In this document: positions 8,114 to 8,937 of the stretch, piece after piece
How the letters are laid out: each line of letters opens with the position of its first letter
Numbering within the stretch: position 1 is the stretch's first letter
The notes under the pieces: model-generated
Told to the model about the DNA's origin: nothing
The model's database searches: none
The model's input: the letters and a program-made list of their open reading frames with translations, nothing else
Assembly (NCBI GenBank): GCA_013138655.1
Contig: WTCI01000171.1
Coordinates: 1 to 8,937, forward strand
DNA length: 8,937 nt
Reading direction: 5' to 3'
Source of the DNA: Desulfuromonadaceae bacterium
GTDB taxonomy: Bacteria; Desulfobacterota; Desulfuromonadia; Desulfuromonadales; Geopsychrobacteraceae
Translations under genes and position numbers: made by a program

Positions 8114-8190
8114 GCTGTATCTCCGGAGCTCATGCAGGGGACACAATAGAATGGCGCTAGACATAATGGCTGACAGTTAGAGACGAAAGA

Positions 8191-8271
8191 GACCTGCCCC
8201 TTGCAAACGTGGGTTATGTTGGGATTTTAGTTGAAAATTCCAACACAGAGCCAAAACCAAGGAGGCAGGTC
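8191..8271 (+). ncRNA. Two-stem hairpin ahead of the transposase; possible bridge RNA segment or translation block
   Basis: The outer stem pairs GACCTGCCCCTTG (8191-8203) with 8258-8271: 13 bp with one bulged A (8263), including the perfect 8 bp repeat GACCTGCC/GGCAGGTC. The inner stem pairs 8218-8228 with 8234-8244: 11 bp, one of them G-U, with a 5 nt loop. Between the stems is a nearly symmetrical internal loop of 14 and 13 nt. The 3' arm holds the transposase SD (GGAGG, 8261-8265) and ends against the ATG. A folded transcript would therefore hide the start site. A stem with a large internal loop also resembles one guide loop of an IS110 bridge RNA. The fold is seen in the sequence; either function is inferred. 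Confidence 0.45.
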
Positions 8272-8937
8272 ATGAAAAAGCTTATCACGTTCATCGGACT
8301 GGATGTCCACAAAAACTCCATTGAGGTCGCTATCGCCGAGTCTGACCGGGACGGAGAAGTTCGCAGTTACGGCAAGATTGACGGCAGCCTGACAGCTCTT
8401 GATAAGGCCGTCAGAAAGCTGGTTTCTCTGAATTACGAACTTCACTTTGTTTATGAAGCCGGTCCTTGCGGCTATAATATTTACCGACATCTGACCGCTC
8501 AAGGTTTCGATTGCGTGGTGGTTGCACCCTCCAAGATCCCCAAGCAGAGCGGAGACCGCATCAAGAATGATCGACGGGATGCCGTCAAACTGGCCCGCCT
8601 GCATCGGGCAGGCGAATTGACTTCCGTTTATGTTCCATGCGTCGAGGATGAAGCGATACGAGATCTAACCCGAGCCAGAGAGGATGGCAAAGAGGCGGAA
8701 AAGAAATCCAGACAGCGGTTATCGGCTTTTCTGCTTCGGCACGGGCATCGGTTCACCGGACGGACCCTTTGGAGCACGGCCCATATGCGCTGGATAGCCG
8801 ACATCAAGATGCCTCATCCGGCTCAGCAAATCGTTCTGCAAGAATATGTCGACACGATTGCTGAATGTGCCAACCGGGTGGAACGTCTTACCGGGCAGAT
8901 TCAGCAGTTATTACCCACGTGGCAATTGTTTCCAGTG
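8272..8937 (+). CDS. IS110-family DEDD transposase, C-terminal part outside the window
   Basis: The frame is open for 222 codons from the ATG at 8272 to the window edge. GGAGG (8261-8265) lies 6 nt before the start. The RuvC-like DEDD domain is complete in its key residues: D11 in IGLDVHK, E62 in YEAGPCGYNIY, and D100 and D103 in KNDRRDA. A helical, probably coiled-coil segment follows (IRDLTRARED, FLLRHGH, VERLTGQIQQLLP). The C-terminal domain with the catalytic serine (the transposase_20 part) should begin soon after and is not seen. The enzyme catalyses insertion and excision through a circular intermediate, guided by an RNA from the element's noncoding end. No internal stop or frameshift is present, so this portion looks intact. 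Whether it belongs to the IS110 or IS1111 subgroup cannot be decided here. Confidence 0.93.
   Translation, partial: MKKLITFIGLDVHKNSIEVAIAESDRDGEVRSYGKIDGSLTALDKAVRKLVSLNYELHFVYEAGPCGYNIYRHLTAQGFDCVVVAPSKIPKQSGDRIKNDRRDAVKLARLHRAGELTSVYVPCVEDEAIRDLTRAREDGKEAEKKSRQRLSAFLLRHGHRFTGRTLWSTAHMRWIADIKMPHPAQQIVLQEYVDTIAECANRVERLTGQIQQLLPTWQLFPV

Larger units (their letters stand above)
8191..8937 (+). mobile_element. IS110-family insertion sequence, left part only
   Basis: The element is identified by its DEDD transposase and by the structured leader in front of it. The right end lies outside the window. The left end cannot be fixed, because IS110 elements generally lack terminal inverted repeats and target duplications. 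It must lie between the UPF0282 ribosome-binding region (8124) and the hairpin at 8191, and 8191 is given only as the innermost supported limit. The UPF0282 gene is therefore directly beside the element and divergent from it. Confidence 0.8.

Noticed and set aside
8162..8171. CATAATGGCT in the left flank, complementary in short pieces to the hairpin internal loop (TTATG and AGCC), as a bridge RNA target
   Set aside because: Matches of 4-5 bases are expected by chance, the strand arrangement does not follow the known guide scheme, and the IS boundary is unknown.
8201..8229. TTGCAA with ATTTTA 17 bp downstream, as the transposase promoter
   Set aside because: The -10 match is poor, and IS110 promoters often form only at the circle junction. 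No promoter is claimed.
8227..8604. Minus-strand open frame overlapping the IS110 transposase
   Set aside because: The plus-strand frame encodes a clear DEDD transposase over the same bases. The antisense product has no recognisable motif.

Overview
This window looks like a piece of bacterial chromosome, probably from a member of the Desulfuromonadales or a related deltaproteobacterial lineage. That placement rests on recalled gene order (carB followed by greA, with a small CxxC redox-disulfide protein and recG nearby), moderate GC content and protein flavour. No rRNA or marker alignment backs it, so genus is left open.

Positions 1-6220 are conserved housekeeping sequence, all on the + strand. 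They hold the 3' nine-tenths or more of carB (the carbamoyl phosphate synthase large subunit, truncated by the window edge), greA (transcript cleavage factor), a 67-residue DUF1858-type CxxC protein, and recG (fork-remodelling helicase). The last two genes are 9 bp apart and probably one transcript. greA appears to be a separate unit. A good sigma70-type promoter lies inside the last codons of carB, a strong intrinsic terminator sits between that promoter and the greA ribosome-binding site, and a second strong terminator follows greA. A promoter, leader terminator and greA in that order recall the E. coli greA leader, which gives rise to short RNAs.

Positions 6221-8937 look like accessory sequence. 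A short gap with a possible gene relic (an SD-led 10-codon ORF) leads to two metallo-beta-lactamase-fold hydrolase genes arranged tail to tail. The + strand one is a DHPS-like (COG1237-type) enzyme with its own extended -10 promoter. The - strand one is a UPF0282/COG2248 protein, a family known chiefly from archaea. Immediately upstream of the second gene, and divergent from it, lies the left part of an IS110-family element whose DEDD transposase runs off the window.

The 81 bp in front of the transposase start can fold into a two-stem hairpin with a large internal loop that buries the transposase SD. It may be a translation-control structure or part of an IS110 bridge RNA (seekRNA). No tRNA, rRNA or CRISPR array was seen. 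The best candidates for novelty are the greA leader, the IS110 hairpin and the archaeal-type hydrolase beside the IS.
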